From Beverwykella pulmonaria (lineage: Eukaryota > Ascomycota > Dothideomycetes > Pleosporales > Melanommataceae): a DNA stretch of 64,000 nucleotides. This document shows positions 46,236-58,302 of the stretch, one piece after another. Position numbers and translations under genes: made by a program. Position 1 is the stretch's first letter. Each line of letters starts with the position of its first letter. The stretch spans positions 3,775,546-3,839,545 of the forward strand of contig BCHH01000002.1 in the NCBI GenBank assembly GCA_001599595.1, read 5' to 3'. Below the pieces are notes generated by a model, which saw only the letters and a list, made by a program, of their open reading frames with translations, had not been told where the DNA came from and did no database searches.

Positions 46236-46318
46236 AGCCCGACCCGAGATTCGAACTCGCAACCTTGAGATGCACTTTTTGCAAGAGTCTCACGCGCAAC
46301 CAATTGTGCCAGTCAGGG
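46236..46318 (-). tRNA. Candidate tRNA-Lys(CTT) with a ~10-nt intron
   Basis: Minus-strand cloverleaf candidate: acceptor strand CCCTGAC pairing with GTCGGGC, D-arm GGCACAATTGGTTGCGC, anticodon stem TGAGA/TCTCA around CTCTTG-CAAAAAGTGC-A, and T-arm GCGAGTTCGAATCTCGG. Reading CTT at positions 34-36 needs an intron of about 10 nt after position 37, the normal place for nuclear tRNA introns. There are weaknesses: a mismatch at the first acceptor pair, an A-C mismatch in the D-stem and a G-G at the outer T-stem pair. It could therefore be a tRNA relic. Confidence 0.55.
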
Positions 46319-46850
46319 GTGTTCGTTGCTCAGTAATTATAGACATTTAAGCGATTTTTGTGTATTTAAAGGAGGGGAATGAGTTGATTGAGTAGGAATG
46401 GCAGTATATGTGAGTAGCAAGAGGTGAGTTTGATAGCAGAGGGTTTGCTTGGGGCGGTGTGGCGATTTAAAAATTTGGGTTTGATGTAGTGAGTCTAATT
46501 CCGTTTGCATAAAATTCTTCATACTTCGATGTAACTTTTCAATATTTGTTTCTGAAGAGGAGAATTGCAAGAAGAACTTTGTAGATCAACGGCATATTAA
46601 TTACGCGGCTTCTGTGTTTGCAAGTTCCGCCAGCTAGCGAGCATGGACACCACCTGATTGTCCGCGAGGCATCAAGTCATTACATTAATTACCTAGAAGT
46701 ACTTCGAGGCTAGAATGTGGTATGATAATTATTCACTTCCGTCCTACCTACGTACCATTGCACCTATACTAAATCCCCAACTCTAAATAACGGCTGGGGA
46801 AAAAAGATACTATACACCTCAGCAATTGCTCCATTCGCCTCACGGCAACA
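46319..46850. other. Intergenic
   Basis: AT-rich spacer after the tRNA candidate; nothing recognised. Confidence 0.4.
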
Positions 46851-47123
46851 ATGTCAACCTACCAAACTTCCCGCACAATGTGCCCCCTTTCCCCTCAAGC
46901 ACCTACACCCACCGCCCCGTCAGTCCCTCTTCCCGCCACCCATTCCCTTTCGTCCTCCCTTCCGCAACCCGATAGAACTCACCGATTTTCTCCTCATCAA
47001 TACCTCACCCTCACCTACTACGACCTGCTCACCGACTACATCAGCCTCCGGAAATCCGCCGGTGCAGCCGCAACCACAGCTTCTTCTTATAGCGCCCCAA
47101 CTCCATCCTTGCCCTCCTCGTAA
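46851..47123 (+). CDS. Possible small Ser/Thr/Pro-rich protein
   Basis: An open frame of 90 codons starting ATGTCAACCTACC after a plausible leader (ACAATG context). The product is rich in Ser, Thr and Pro, with one less biased segment, HQYLTLTYYDLLTDYISLRK. No known family. It could be a short genuine gene or chance. A following frame, 47203-47601, has unusual Gly/Arg/Glu composition from purine-rich DNA and is not called. Confidence 0.25.
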   Translation: MSTYQTSRTMCPLSPQAPTPTAPSVPLPATHSLSSSLPQPDRTHRFSPHQYLTLTYYDLLTDYISLRKSAGAAATTASSYSAPTPSLPSS

Positions 47124-47996
47124 TTCTAGAAATTGACGTTTTAGAGTTTAGCGTCGGGTCCCGAATCGCGCAACTACTCGCTGGAACGCTAGTGATACAA
47201 GTGTGAGCGTAAGGAAACTCGGCATTGCAGGTTCGACCGCGAATCCGACGCTTGAAAATGGGATCCTGCAGCTAGGGCCCGTGCGCGTGGTGCTGATTCT
47301 GGGGTTGACGGGACTGGGAGAGTTGCCGGTTGGGATGTTCCAGAGGAGAGAGGGTGGGTTTTTGTGGTGGGGGAGTGGACGGAAGGCGTGTGGGGAGCGA
47401 CGGAAAAGATTGGAATGTAGGGGAATCGTGGAAAAGAGGGAAATTGTGGAAAGGAGGGGATTTATGGAAAGGAGAGGACTTGTGGAGACGATGGATTTGC
47501 GGAGAGGAGAGGGATCAGGGGAGTTGGGTGGGGTTGGGAATTCCGGTGTTGGTGGCGAATGGGTCGGTGTTGAGAGGTTCTTGAATGGGGAGGAGAAGTG
47601 AAATGTGGAAGGAATGTAACGTGAATAAGCTCATATGTAGTGAGATTGGATGAAATCGTTACTAGAGAAGAAGGGAGTAACACAATTACAGCGTGTTTGG
47701 AAGAGATGATATGCCTATTTGAAGTGAACAATGAGTAATGTCATCAAAATGAGAGAAAAGCAGTCGTGCGTGGGAAGAATCGTTATCAATTATTAGTCTG
47801 ATAAGTATCAACGACCAAAACTCGTTGGAGCTCAAGGAGAGTTGGGATGCGATATTCTCATATTACTCAATTTATTTCCAGGCATAACGGTCGTATATAT
47901 ATTCCTAAAGCTCTCATACCTTCCCAAACGCCTTCCTCTTCTCTGATTATGTGCCAGTCGATCTATTGCAGTTTTGCATCGAGATGAATCACGAGT
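47124..47996. other. Intergenic, purine-rich
   Basis: GGA/GAG-rich stretch at 47340-47600, then AT-rich DNA up to the 3' end of the fasciclin gene. Nothing else seen. Confidence 0.4.
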
Positions 47997-49446
47997 CTAC
48001 AATTCCATAACTTCGTCTTCGACGAAAGGCTTGAGTCGCTCCTTCAACTCTCCCACGCTCAATTCCTCGCCCTTCCAATACCCCTCCTCTCCAGCCGCAT
48101 TCTTGGGTGGGATGAGGACATTGGAGACAACCTGGATGACGCCGTCAGACGCTACGCCGTCGTGGATCGTTACGGAGGAGAATCCGTTGATCTTGATAGC
48201 GATGAATGGGCCATGTATGACGACATCGACAGCCAGGAACTTGTCATCGAGTGCAGTCGGAAGATCGTAGTGAATGTGAGGTGGCCGGTCGGTCGTTGCC
48301 TCGTCTTGCTCGGAAGTGGCATCGAAGAAGGCGTCCGAGTACAGAGTCTGGTTGACTACAATGTGGTACTTCAAGAGCGCTTTGAGGTACTTCTCGCCGA
48401 ACTTGCTGAACAAGAAAGCGTTGATCTTAGGGCCAAGTTTCTTAAACGCAAAGTTGGACGGTGCGAAAAATGTTCCTCCTTGGTGGGGATAGTCAGTGCT
48501 GTTTATCTTTTCGTAGAGACCCGTCTTGATGAGGGCGAGTTCCAGTGTGCTGAATTCGTTGGGAAGAAGACCGATTATAGTGGCGACACTAGGAGGCGGG
48601 AGGAGGATGGAATCGATTCCGTGGATCACACCATTTGTGCCAAAGATGTTGAAGGCGACGATTCGGGAGTAGAAGTTGATGGTAGGGCCCTTGAGAGTGA
48701 TGCGAACAGTAAGACGTTGCTCGTGGCCGAGTTTCTCGGGCTGATGAACAGAATGGTTAGCAGTGTACAAAGAGTAACATGGAGTCGTACCGCTGGGATA
48801 GATGATGGCTTACCTTGTAGAGTGTGGGGATGGTATAGCTGTGGAGCACACGGCCAGCAGGATAGAACGAGCCGCTGACATGGTACAGGAGCAAGTCTTT
48901 GAGAAACTCCTTGGATGGCTTCTTCCCGTGCTCGGGAATCTTCTCGAAGGCTGCATCCGTTGGTGCAAACACTGTGTAGTTCGCCTTGGTGCTATTGAGG
49001 ATCTCGACCAGATCGTCGTATTCATCAATTAGTTTGGCAAGCTTGGTTGTATACTTGCTCTTGCTGATGAGCTCGTATACAGTGAGGTTGGGCTTCTCGT
49101 GGCCGTGGTGGGGTCCGCGGTGCGGTGGCTTGTGGTGCGGGGGTCCACGGTGTGGAGGGTGATGAGGATGATGCGGGTCCTCTTCATCGTACAAGGTTTC
49201 CTCCAACGGCGAACTCTCGAGCCAGGAATCGACATCGCAGCCAGCTTCATGGATCTTGTGGAAGACGCTGGTGCCTATGCTCTTGATGGCCTCGGTCGTT
49301 GTCCCAAGAGCATCGTCCAGCGCGTTCTTGGTCGAGAGGACGAGTTGCCGTTCAGACTTTTCGATGTTCTGGAAGACATGCTCGTCTGTGATGACGAATG
49401 CCGAGGTCAATGAGATGAACGGCAGGAGGGTTTGTGTGAACCTCAT
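47997..49446 (-). CDS. Secreted protein with two fasciclin (FAS1) domains and a His/Pro-rich linker
   Basis: Exons (reverse strand) 49446-48814 and 48740-47997, joined by a 73-nt intron (GTAAGC donor, TGCTAAC branch, CATCAG acceptor); 458 residues. Residues 1-17 (MRFTQTLLPFISLTSAF) are a signal peptide. After an acidic N-part comes a His/Pro-rich linker near residues 90-120 (DPHHPHHPPHRGPPHHK...GPHHGHEK) that could bind metal. FAS1 domain 1 starts NLTVYELISKSKYTTKLAKL with NYTVFAPTDAAFEKIP and DLLLYHVS; domain 2 has NGVIHGIDSILLPP, FSTLELALIKTGL, GGTFFAPSNFAFKKLGPKIN and LLKYHIVV. It ends EDEVMEL with no GPI signal, so it is soluble or wall-associated. Fasciclin proteins mediate adhesion; the role here is inference. 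Confidence 0.9.
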
Positions 49447-50333
49447 CTTGAACTTGGTACTACAGCTTCTTCCTCACTTCTCGTAGAATGGTCTTGCGGT
49501 ATAACAAAAGATCAACAGAGGTGAGATGAGGGGCTTGACAGTCTCAAAAGGCAAGCATTCGATGACACCTACACTGGAGAGAATGATGTTGTAGAGACGG
49601 ATTGACCGGAAGCTCTCCACTCTTTCAATGAAACACGGACGAAATATGATGCGACACGCCGACCAGGCAGGGTACGGTACGGGTACGCGCGTCGAGCTGT
49701 CAGCCCACAAGCTCGCGATCGATGACGCCAACTGACGAATGAGGGGCGAGTCTTGGCAGCATGTTTGCTCCAGCTACTGAATGTACATTTGGCATGGAGT
49801 ATGCGCAGGAGGAGGAGCATATCCCGCTGTGAGAGATTTTTCGATACCGGGCTTCCATTTTCGAAGACTAGGAAGACTGGGAAGAGATACACGTGATTGG
49901 TCACGTGCCTCGGGCCAGATCAACCTAAGTAACACCAATGCCAAGGCACAGCCCTCTGCTTTTCCAATTTCGTCATCATTCGTTCCCCTCCATCACTCAT
50001 CGCGATCCAAGTATTATTGTGGAACCAGGTAAAAAGACTTCCGCTTTATTCAATTGGCCAGCAGCGTGGAGCTCCAACTTAATGCTGGCCAGATTGAAGC
50101 CAAACAAACTTTCACAAGCTTTTATTAAGCTATTAAGCTTTTTGCACCCCTTGGCTGCATTTGATACGTGCAGAGGAATGCTCCCCGCCGCTGCTTGTTC
50201 ATGCTTGCGTCACTGCCATGAAAATATTCATTTACCTTGATGTCCCCCGGGACATCTGGTAGAAAACCCTAAGACCTTACCAAACTTCTCCCATTCATCC
50301 AAGTGTTCGACGTAACAGAACTTCATCAACACA
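49447..50333. other. Intergenic, divergent promoters
   Basis: Between the fasciclin and glutamate decarboxylase genes, transcribed away from each other. No feature called. Confidence 0.45.
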
Positions 50334-52246
50334 ATGGCTGGACTCGCTAAACACGTCGATCCTGATGAATTAATCAAGACTCTCCATGATCATCCGACTC
50401 ACAAGAGTGGTCACCGTTCTACCCGGGCAGTCAACCACACCACGCCATACTCCAGCCGCTACTCCAGTGCAACTGAGCTCTCCAAGTTCCGTATTCCCCA
50501 CGATGGCGCTCCAGCGGATGTTGTGCACCAGCTGCTCAAAGATGAGCTAGATCTCGATGGAGTAAGTAATGTGCCGTCACATTAGGCAGATCAGATGCTA
50601 TGGAATCCACCACAGCCCGGCGCCAGAACATGGTCGATTGGTTGATGGGCATTCACTGACACCACGCAGCGGCCAAGTCTGAACCTGGCTTCATTTGTCG
50701 GGACATACATGGAACGGGAGGCAGAACAGCTCATGATTGAGAATATTTCGAAGAACCTGTCCGACGCGGACGAGTATCCTGCCATGATGGATATGCACGC
50801 GCGTTGCATCTCAATAATCGCCAACATGTGGGGTGCCCAGAAAGGAGAGAAGGCCATTGGATCTGCCACAACAGGCTCGAGCGAGGCCATACACCTTGGT
50901 GGGCTGGCTATGAAGCGGCGATGGCAGGAGAAGAGACAGGCAGAGGGGAAAGACACGGCGAAACCAAACGTCATCATGGGAGCCAACGCCCAAGTTGCAC
51001 TTGAGAAATTCGCCCGGTACTTCGAGGTAGAGGCTAGAATTCTCCCCGTCTCAGCCAAGAGCTCATATCGTTTGGACCCGGAATTAGTGAAGACGAACAT
51101 TGATGAAAACACGATTGGGGTTTTTGTGATCTTGGGCTCCACCTACACAGGCCATTACGAACCAGTGGAGGAGATTTCCAACATTCTTGACGAATACGAG
51201 AAGAAGACTGGCGTTGATATTCCCATTCACGTAGATGGTGCTTCCGGTGGATTTATTGCACCTTTTACCCATGCCAAAGCCGGGTTCAAGTGGGACTTCA
51301 ATCTACCACGTGTCAAATCAATCAACAGTAAGTCAACTGCGACCAAGACAGGGAAGAAACACTGACTGATGACAACGCGCAGCTTCGGGCCACAAGTTCG
51401 GGCTAGTGTATGCTGGCGTGGGTTGGATTATCTGGAGGGATGAGAGCTATCTCCCAAAGCACCTGATCTTCGAACTCCATTACCTAGGCGGAACGGAAGA
51501 GTCATTTACTCTCAATTTCTCACGTCCCGGCGCACAGATCATTGCCCAATACTACAATCTCATCCACCTTGGTTTCACTGGCTTCCAGAATATTATGGAA
51601 AACGCGCTTGCCAATGCTCGACTGCTCAGTCGTGCGCTGGAAGCTACAGGATGGTATCGCTGTGTGAGCGATATTCACCGAAAGAAGGGAGACTTCACAT
51701 ATGAGAAAGGCGAGAAGCAGTATGAGGAAAGCGACAATTCTTCCGCTTACAATGCTGGCTTGCCTGTAGTGGCGTTCACGTTTTCGGATGATTTCAAGAA
51801 GGACCATCCCCAGGTTAAACAGGAAGCTGTGAGCAACCTGCTTAGGATCAAGCAATATATCATTCCGAGTGAGCATATCCCCACTCCAGTATATTTTCAA
51901 ATGACTGATATATTGTAGACTACCCACTGCCGCCAAATGAAGAGAAGACGGAGATTCTCAGAGTCGTTGTTCGCGAGAGCTTGTCGCTAGACATGATTGA
52001 TAGACTTATTACTGATATTATCAGCGTTACTGAGACTCTCGCCAAGTCCGGTAAGTCACCACTCGGACGCCTTTCAATATTAAGGTCTACAATATACTTA
52101 CCCGTCTCGCAGATGCTACTGCTTTGGCCGCTTGGCAGCCTACCCCTAGTGTAGAGAAACAACACTTGAGCCAAGGGTTGGAGCACAAGAACAAGCACAA
52201 AGCCCGAATTCCGATGGATAAGGGCGTACATCGCACCGTGTGTTAG
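50334..52246 (+). CDS. Glutamate decarboxylase (PLP-dependent)
   Basis: Glutamate decarboxylase, converting L-glutamate to GABA and CO2 in the cytosol, the first step of the GABA shunt. Inferred exons 50334-50561, 50670-51327, 51383-51868, 51919-52050, 52113-52246; 545 residues, within the usual fungal size range. Family marks: RPSLNLASFVGTYME, GSATTGSSEAIHLGGLAMKR (cofactor phosphate region), PIHVDGASGGFIAPF with the Asp that contacts the pyridine ring, and INTSGHKFGLVYAGVGW in which Lys300 forms the Schiff base; the third exon starts within this motif. Then FTLNFSRPGAQIIAQYYNLI, and the C-terminal domain LRVVVRESLSLDMIDRLITD. The tail after AAWQPTPS is variable and ends HRTVC. The frame is intact and all key residues are present. 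Confidence 0.95.
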
Positions 52247-52502
52247 GGCTGTCAGACACGAGGTTAGTCCTACAGCGTGCATCTAGGAGCACAGTTCACT
52301 TGTAGTATTCATACGATCAGCATAGTGTAGTTATTGCACTTCAAAAGTACTATCCATTCATGAAAAGCTCTCTCTATATGGGTTGTCCAATCGCTACTTC
52401 CTAACATGATTCGCTCTTATAAACTTACGTATGATTCTCTCCACCATTGTGTGCAGGAACATCCTCATTAAGCCCTCACACTAAGCTCTCAACCCGGTTA
52501 CG

Positions 52503-54326
52503 TTACGCAGGCGTCTTCCTAATATCCGTCAACCTAACCATCAACGGGCTCTTCTCCCACGTATTGTACGCCCTAAGCCCCTTATACTCATCCTTTGGAT
52601 TCCACAGCGGTGCGCCATCCGCAAACTCGAGATCAAAGTTCCATAGTAGGGCACCGAGAATCAGTCTCAACTCCACATACGTCAAGTTGCGGCCGATACA
52701 GCCGCGCGGACCGGTGGAGAAAGGCTGCGCGGCTTTCTTGACGTCGTTTCCGTAGCGCGATTTCGAGTCTGCCGTGTCGAGAAAGCGCTCAGGGATGAAA
52801 GCGTCTGGGTTGACGAAGTTGGAGGAAGAGTGGGCCGCCGCCCAGGATGCTACGCATACGGATGTCTAGAGGATTTTTTAGCGTCGATGCCGTATATTCG
52901 CGGGTTCATGGGGACGTGGAACTTACGTCCTCGGGAACTTGGTGTCCGTCGATCACCGAGCCACCCTTCGGCACAGTCCTAAGAAGCCCGATAGGAACAG
53001 GCGGGAAGATCCGCAAACCCTCCTCGATGCATGCATTCATGTATGGGAGACTGCCGAGGATGTCCATGTTGAGATCTGCTTCTGTCTTGCATGCGTTACG
53101 GAGCTCGTCCTTTAGTTTCTGGAAAATGACCGGGTTGCGGAGGAGATAATTCGTCAAGCCGCAGAGTTCGGTGGCAGTGGTTTCGCTGCCGGCGACGCTT
53201 TATGCATCCGTCAGTACCAAGTTCCACTAGACATGAATAGAAGGTATGGGCCTACATGAACAGGGCAGCATTCATAATGACCTCATCATCAGAGACCTCA
53301 TTCTTCTTCTCGCGCTGCTTGAGGATGTACCAGATAAAGTCTCTGTGGTCTGTCTTGGTGTTCATCCTGCGCACCGTCTTCTCCGTCGAGTTGCGCAGGT
53401 GCATGGTCCGGCGCTTCTTGATGATGGATGGAACGCACCAGAGAAGGAAGCGCTGGGCGAATGAGCCAGGGCTGGCAAAGCGCCGGGTTGCTTGCTCAAG
53501 GGCACCGGCCTTGATGGATTCGTAGATAAGGACGACCCAGTTTGCGGATTCGCTGCCTTCGCCTGTAAAAGAGTCAGTGATACTTTTTTTCCTTTGATGA
53601 TGGGCATAAGGGGCATAGCAGGCTATGTGGACTTACCATCATTCAAGCACCCGAACGGCTCTCCAAAGCTCAAATCTCCAATGATATCGAAAGTGCAGAA
53701 ATTGAACCAAGAAACCATATTTGCCGCCTCGCCGTTATGCGCCATATTCCTGAGCCTCTGGACAAACAGATTAACATAGCCCTTTAGAATCGGTTCCTGC
53801 TCCAGCAACGCCTGTTTGGAGAACGCATGCGCGAGGGCGCGTCTCTGGCGCGCATGATGCGCATCCGGTGCCATAGTCAAATTCGTAGCTCCAGGAATTG
53901 CCTCTACCGCGCCAACGTGGATAGGGTCTTTGTCCATGTTAGGTAGCCCGACCCGGTGCCCGTAGATGTCGTCCCAGGCTTTTGCCGTATTAAAGGAAAG
54001 TTCATTGGGCATCACTCGCACTACAGGGCCGTATCGGTCGTGAATCGTCTTATAATCGAAGGATATACGGCCTCGCAGGAGAGAGATGCATGATGGGATC
54101 GGAGAGATGCGCCAAAGGAGGGGGCCGGGGTATTTGGCGAGGGGATGGAGGGTGATACGGTAGATGGATTGGATGACGAAGTAGGTTATCAGCTGTGAGG
54201 TTGTGTTAGTGGGAAGGGGTAGGACGGGATGGGGTGGAAGAAGAGAGAGGAAACGGAGAGTTCACACACAGCTACTGGTGCCCATATTGCGAACTGGCTG
54301 AGACGTTCTTCATCTAGGAGACCCAT
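52503..54326 (-). CDS. Cytochrome P450 monooxygenase (CYP65-like)
   Basis: Membrane-bound P450 resembling isotrichodermin C-15 hydroxylase-type (CYP65) enzymes of secondary metabolism. Inferred exons (reverse strand): 54326-54270, 54192-53637, 53562-53256, 53197-52927, 52865-52503; 517 residues. The N-terminal anchor is FAIWAPVALITYFVIQSIYR, then HPLAKYPGP. I-helix VAGSETTATEL, K-helix EEGLRIFPPVP (ExxR), FIPERFLD, and the heme loop FSTGPRGCIGRN with axial Cys453. The C-helix region AHHARQRRALAHAFS is also typical. All splice borders are GT-AG with consistent phases. It faces glutamate decarboxylase tail to tail and shares its upstream region with no other gene start nearby. The substrate is unknown; no polyketide, peptide or terpene synthase is in the window. 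Confidence 0.93.
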
Positions 54327-55089
54327 TGTGAGGACACGAGCGCTACTCAGATTTACACGTCAAGAACGAAGAGTGACAAAGGCAGGACAAGAGATACTTG
54401 AAAGAGAGCACGAGTTTTAACTGTGGGAAAGAAAATGAGCCACATCGCATAGTTATAGCCATCATGAGTGATCACAGGGACCTCGCGCGCTAAAAACGCT
54501 ACAGCACGACTGGAATATCGGCATCGTGAAGCAGCTCTCAACCCGGTCGTGACGGAAATGTTTTGGCGAAATGTTGCCGCTCTGGGTGTGCTGATCTAGA
54601 GAAAAGCACGATGGATCCTCTCAATATTCGATCTGCAATTGACTTGACATGTGCTTTATATATTGGCATAGAAGGTAGACTGCACAGGAGATCACGAAGT
54701 AGGTGGGTTGCGAAAATACAGGTCCAAGCATCAGGTCACGTTGGTGCTTGGAGATAGTGTCGAGGTTTGGGGATCAGTAGCGTAACGAACCCCGCATTCA
54801 TCCCCGCGCTTGGGTAGCTTAGTGACCAGTGAAAGAAAAGCCGATCGAATGCTTGAACCGTAAGCCAGGCTTCGAGTTGCATAGCCGAGTCTCTGCATTT
54901 CGCGCGGGAGGACATTGTACCGAATACCCTCAAAATCATCGTTTGGTTGAGGTTGAAGGTAGGCGGACACTATTGACGCTCGGGAAAAGGGTATAAGTAT
55001 GTGCTGGTGGGTCCAAGGCCACCAATACTACACATTGCATGGACGGCCGCTTGAAAGACATCCCAACTATTCACTATATATTTCTCAGC
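54327..55089. other. Intergenic
   Basis: Upstream of the P450 gene and downstream of the SGNH hydrolase gene. No recognisable element. Confidence 0.45.
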
Positions 55090-56468
55090 TTACACGAGCG
55101 GTGAAATGAAGCCGCCATTCGCCACGGCCTGAATGCCGTCAAACCAGATATCCCCCATGTGCGCATAGCCAGCATCAGATCTACAATCTGTATTAGCAAG
55201 TGCCCTCCAAACCCGTGGGGGTAGTAGTACTCACGGGTGCAGCGCATCAAGCAGTTCATCTGCCCTAACCACACTCTGATCTATCAAAAGAACCTTATGT
55301 CCCTGCTTCACCTGCCTATCGACAACCGCAGGAAGCGCATCATTGAACGTCTTAATCCTCTCCACCAGCCCTTCATCCTTGCCCTGAATAATCTTCGCCA
55401 CAATGATAACAGCATCAGGACACTTCGCATTGACCGCATCAATCAGAGCATTCAAGTGCGTCGGCGCCTGATCATATGGAGTATCCTGATTGAAGGGCAA
55501 ATTCAGATCATTCGTTCCTGCATGTAGCAGCACGATATTCGGCTTCGAATCAAGCACCATTGTGTCTTGTATTTGCTTGATAGCGAACCCAGGGTACCCT
55601 TCGCTCTCGTTGTTCTGCATGTCGCCCGAGTGCTGAGTGCCAACGAATTCGAGAGGAGTGCCGTTTGCGCGCTTCAGGATCTCGGCCCGGTACCCGTTCG
55701 TGCCGTTGTTTGGCGGCTGCCAGCCCCAGGTTATTGAATCGCCGAGCGGCAGGATGCGTAGAGCTGGTAATGGGACATCGCCTGAGGATGTGGGAGGGGC
55801 TACTGGTGTAGATGAGGATGAGGGGGGGGGCCCAATTGATGCTGTGCCCTGAGGCGCTTCACTAGGAATAGGTGTTGCGGTGAACAAGAAATCGGTTGGA
55901 ATAGGGGCGGCCGGGATAGCCTTTGTGGGAACAAGTGCGGGAGGTGTCTCAGTTGAGACTGATGCTGGTGGGGCTTCAGGAGCAGGAGCAGTGGGCGTAA
56001 GTCTGGTTGCAGTAGAGACAAATACGCCTGAAGGAATAAGATTGGGAGGAGGTGGAGCTGGGGCTGACGCTCCTGGAGCAAGAACTGTTGGCATTAGGGC
56101 GGAAGCCGTTGCCATCGCGACCTCGGACGGCATTGGAACCGCGCTGACATGGTGATAATGATGGTGATGGCGATGACGGGAAGGTCGACTCGCGCCGAAT
56201 GGAAGTACTAACATAGCAGATCAGCCATTGTACTCGAGATTTTCACCTTGTAAAGATAGCCCTAGTGAGGTAACAAAAGTCCGTTTGGATTGGGATAGGG
56301 ATATGACAGGATCAATTTCATTTTTTTGGACCTTCATTCAACAGCTCATAAGTGCCGCTTGTTCATTGAACATATTCATTCCGAAAGCGCGTAATTGAGA
56401 AATTGGCACTTACAAATCGCAATTATTGCAACTGGAAAGGCCAGTCTTGCACCAGAAATCTGAACCAT
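55090..56468 (-). CDS. Secreted SGNH/GDSL hydrolase with Pro/Thr-rich N-terminal region
   Basis: SGNH-fold esterase/lipase-like enzyme. Inferred exons (reverse strand): 56468-56414, 56207-55235, 55180-55090; 372 residues. The first exon, separated by a 206-nt intron, supplies MVQISGARLAFPVAIIAI, which with LLPFGASR forms a signal peptide. A His-rich patch (RHRHHHHYHH) and about 120 residues rich in Pro, Thr, Ala and Ser follow, probably an O-glycosylated stalk. The catalytic domain starts PALRILPLGDSITWGW (Ser176, block I), then GTQHSGDM, block III HAGTNDLNL, and block V in exon 3 as LDALHPSDAGYAHMGDIWFD with Asp and His of the triad. Cellulose-binding modules are absent. The likely role is deacetylation or de-esterification of plant polysaccharide; the exact substrate is unknown. 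Confidence 0.9.
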
Positions 56469-57023
56469 TGTCGATCTAAGAAAGAAGAAAATGAAGGTAG
56501 ACAAAATAATAGAAGGCGCGATGGTGTAGAAAGGTGGTCCCCAGAATGGGTCTGGTATGGAATACATACTTGTAGCAACTATGAGGCCCACCAGATAGCA
56601 ATTACCGTTGTGAAGGCCTCCAGTCGTATCCTAGTTTGCCGATGCAATTGCACCGCCACTCACACGGGCCGACGGACATGAAACTTAACAGACTGCAGGC
56701 CTAAAGGATGAGGAAAGTGAGAATTGGGTGTAAGCGAACGCGTTTTACATCAGAAGCACACTCTAAAAAGGATGCAATGTCGCATTAATCGAGACGAAAA
56801 CTATCCGATGGAAAGAAGAGCATCTAAATGAAGTCGTACAGTTGATATAACGCTAACCAAAATTCGGCAGGGTAGATAGGGAGGGCAGAAGACCATCAGC
56901 AATCTGAAAACATACACCGGATCTCGGGCACCTTTCGCTTTTCATTCCTGTGTCGGCAAGCGATTTCCAATAGTTTATTTACAGAGAACATATGTTTGAA
57001 GATAGGCGACCTGTATAACATGC
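56469..57023. other. Intergenic
   Basis: Between the SGNH hydrolase start and the reductase end. Nothing seen. Confidence 0.45.
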
Positions 57024-58302
57024 TCACGGAATGACTTTCGCTTTCCTCATACGGTCGAAAGCAAGCTTCCACGTTTCTGGTGTTTTGATCTCTTCGGTGT
57101 AGCCAGCCTTGTGCGAGGCCCCCATGTCCATCTGCCGGTCGAAGTCGAACATTGTCATGATGAAATACTGCCCTCGATTAGGATTATACGCAAAAATTAA
57201 GCGAATAGGGTCTCACCTGAAATCCTGGGTGCGTGATGTCGCTATCCACAGTTCCCTTCTTCAAGTCATGCTTCTTCTCCAATTCATCCCACTCTTTCTT
57301 ATGCGCCGCAATATAAGCTCCAGGCTGGGGCGAATTCTCTTCCGGACCAGTACCCTTCAACCCAAAGTACTCGCAGATGACAGGCCATTTCCCTTTCCAA
57401 TTATCCTCTTGACCGCCGACGTTGAAGCTTTGTGAAGCAGTCTTTTCTGGGTGCAGAGATGCGTAGATGGAGAAATTGGCGACCATGTCTTGAGGCGACT
57501 CGTTATACTTGTTTACCCAAGACTTGTCTGTGCCGGGAAATGGGCATTTTGCTCCCTCGCCCTCAACTGACCTGTACAATGCGAGATATAACGCGAGAGT
57601 TTGCGCGAGACAATATGCGTTATTGTTTGGGACAAAGCCGATAATGTTATCGGGGCGAACTTCGCACCAGCTCCAGTTCTTGCCTTTTGAGATGCGTTTT
57701 AAACAATCGATCTGGTTGTAGTAGAAGAGCTGAGAGAGGTAGGGCTCGGGAATTGGAGGAAGAGTTTCTTTGAGAGGTAGGTCGTTGGCGAAGGGGAACT
57801 TGTCGAGCATTTGGCACCCATAGATTTTGGTTCCAGATGGGAGGACAACGTAGGATAATTTCGAAGAGAGATGTTCTATCGCTGTCACCGCACGCTCGAG
57901 CATGTCTTCGTTTGTACGGCACTCGCGATCGGCGTCGTCGTCTTGCTTGTATGCTGATCATCCGCTTAGTTTTGTTCATTCGTTCAGTAGTCTTCTCTTG
58001 AGGTCAAGGCACCTACAGTAGAAGTACACTTGCGTCACGCTATCCACGTCGGGGACTTTCTCTTTGATCGTCTTTTCCAGCTCCTCCTGGCTTCCTTTCA
58101 AGAGATCGATCCCGGAAACAATTTGAAGCCTTGGATCGTCGGGCCATAGCGCCATCTCTCTCGTCAATGGCCTATTCACCAGCGCAGAGACTTTGCAGAA
58201 GGTATCCTTGGAAGGGTAGTCATTCAGAATCGCGTTGACGATAGCCCAGCCCGAGATCCCGGACGCACCATATACGAGCGCATGGTTTCCAGTCGGTGCC
58301 AT
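57024..58302 (-). CDS. PRISE-type NAD(P)H-dependent reductase (extended SDR)
   Basis: Member of the progesterone 5-beta-reductase/iridoid synthase-like (PRISE) branch of extended short-chain dehydrogenases, which reduce enones; fungal members often sit in secondary-metabolite clusters. Inferred exons (reverse strand): 58302-58017, 57953-57217, 57167-57024; 388 residues. The dinucleotide fold begins HALVYGASGISGWAI (Gly motif), with LVNRPLTREMALWPDDPRLQ, TQVYFYSYKQDDDADRECRT, NEDMLERAV, YVVLPSGTKIYG, and FYYNQIDCLKRISKGKNWSW leading into EVRPDNIIGFVPNNN. In this family the catalytic Tyr of the usual YxxxK is provided by a FYYxxED-like segment; here it reads FYYNQID, so the E is replaced by I. 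The C-terminal exon ends AFDRMRKAKVIP. Intact gene. Confidence 0.88.

Noticed and set aside
47203..47601. 132-codon plus frame in purine-rich DNA
   Set aside because: Repetitive Glu/Arg/Gly composition follows from GGA/GAG bias; no domain.
48162..48878. 238-codon plus-strand frame
   Set aside because: Antisense of the fasciclin gene's second exon.
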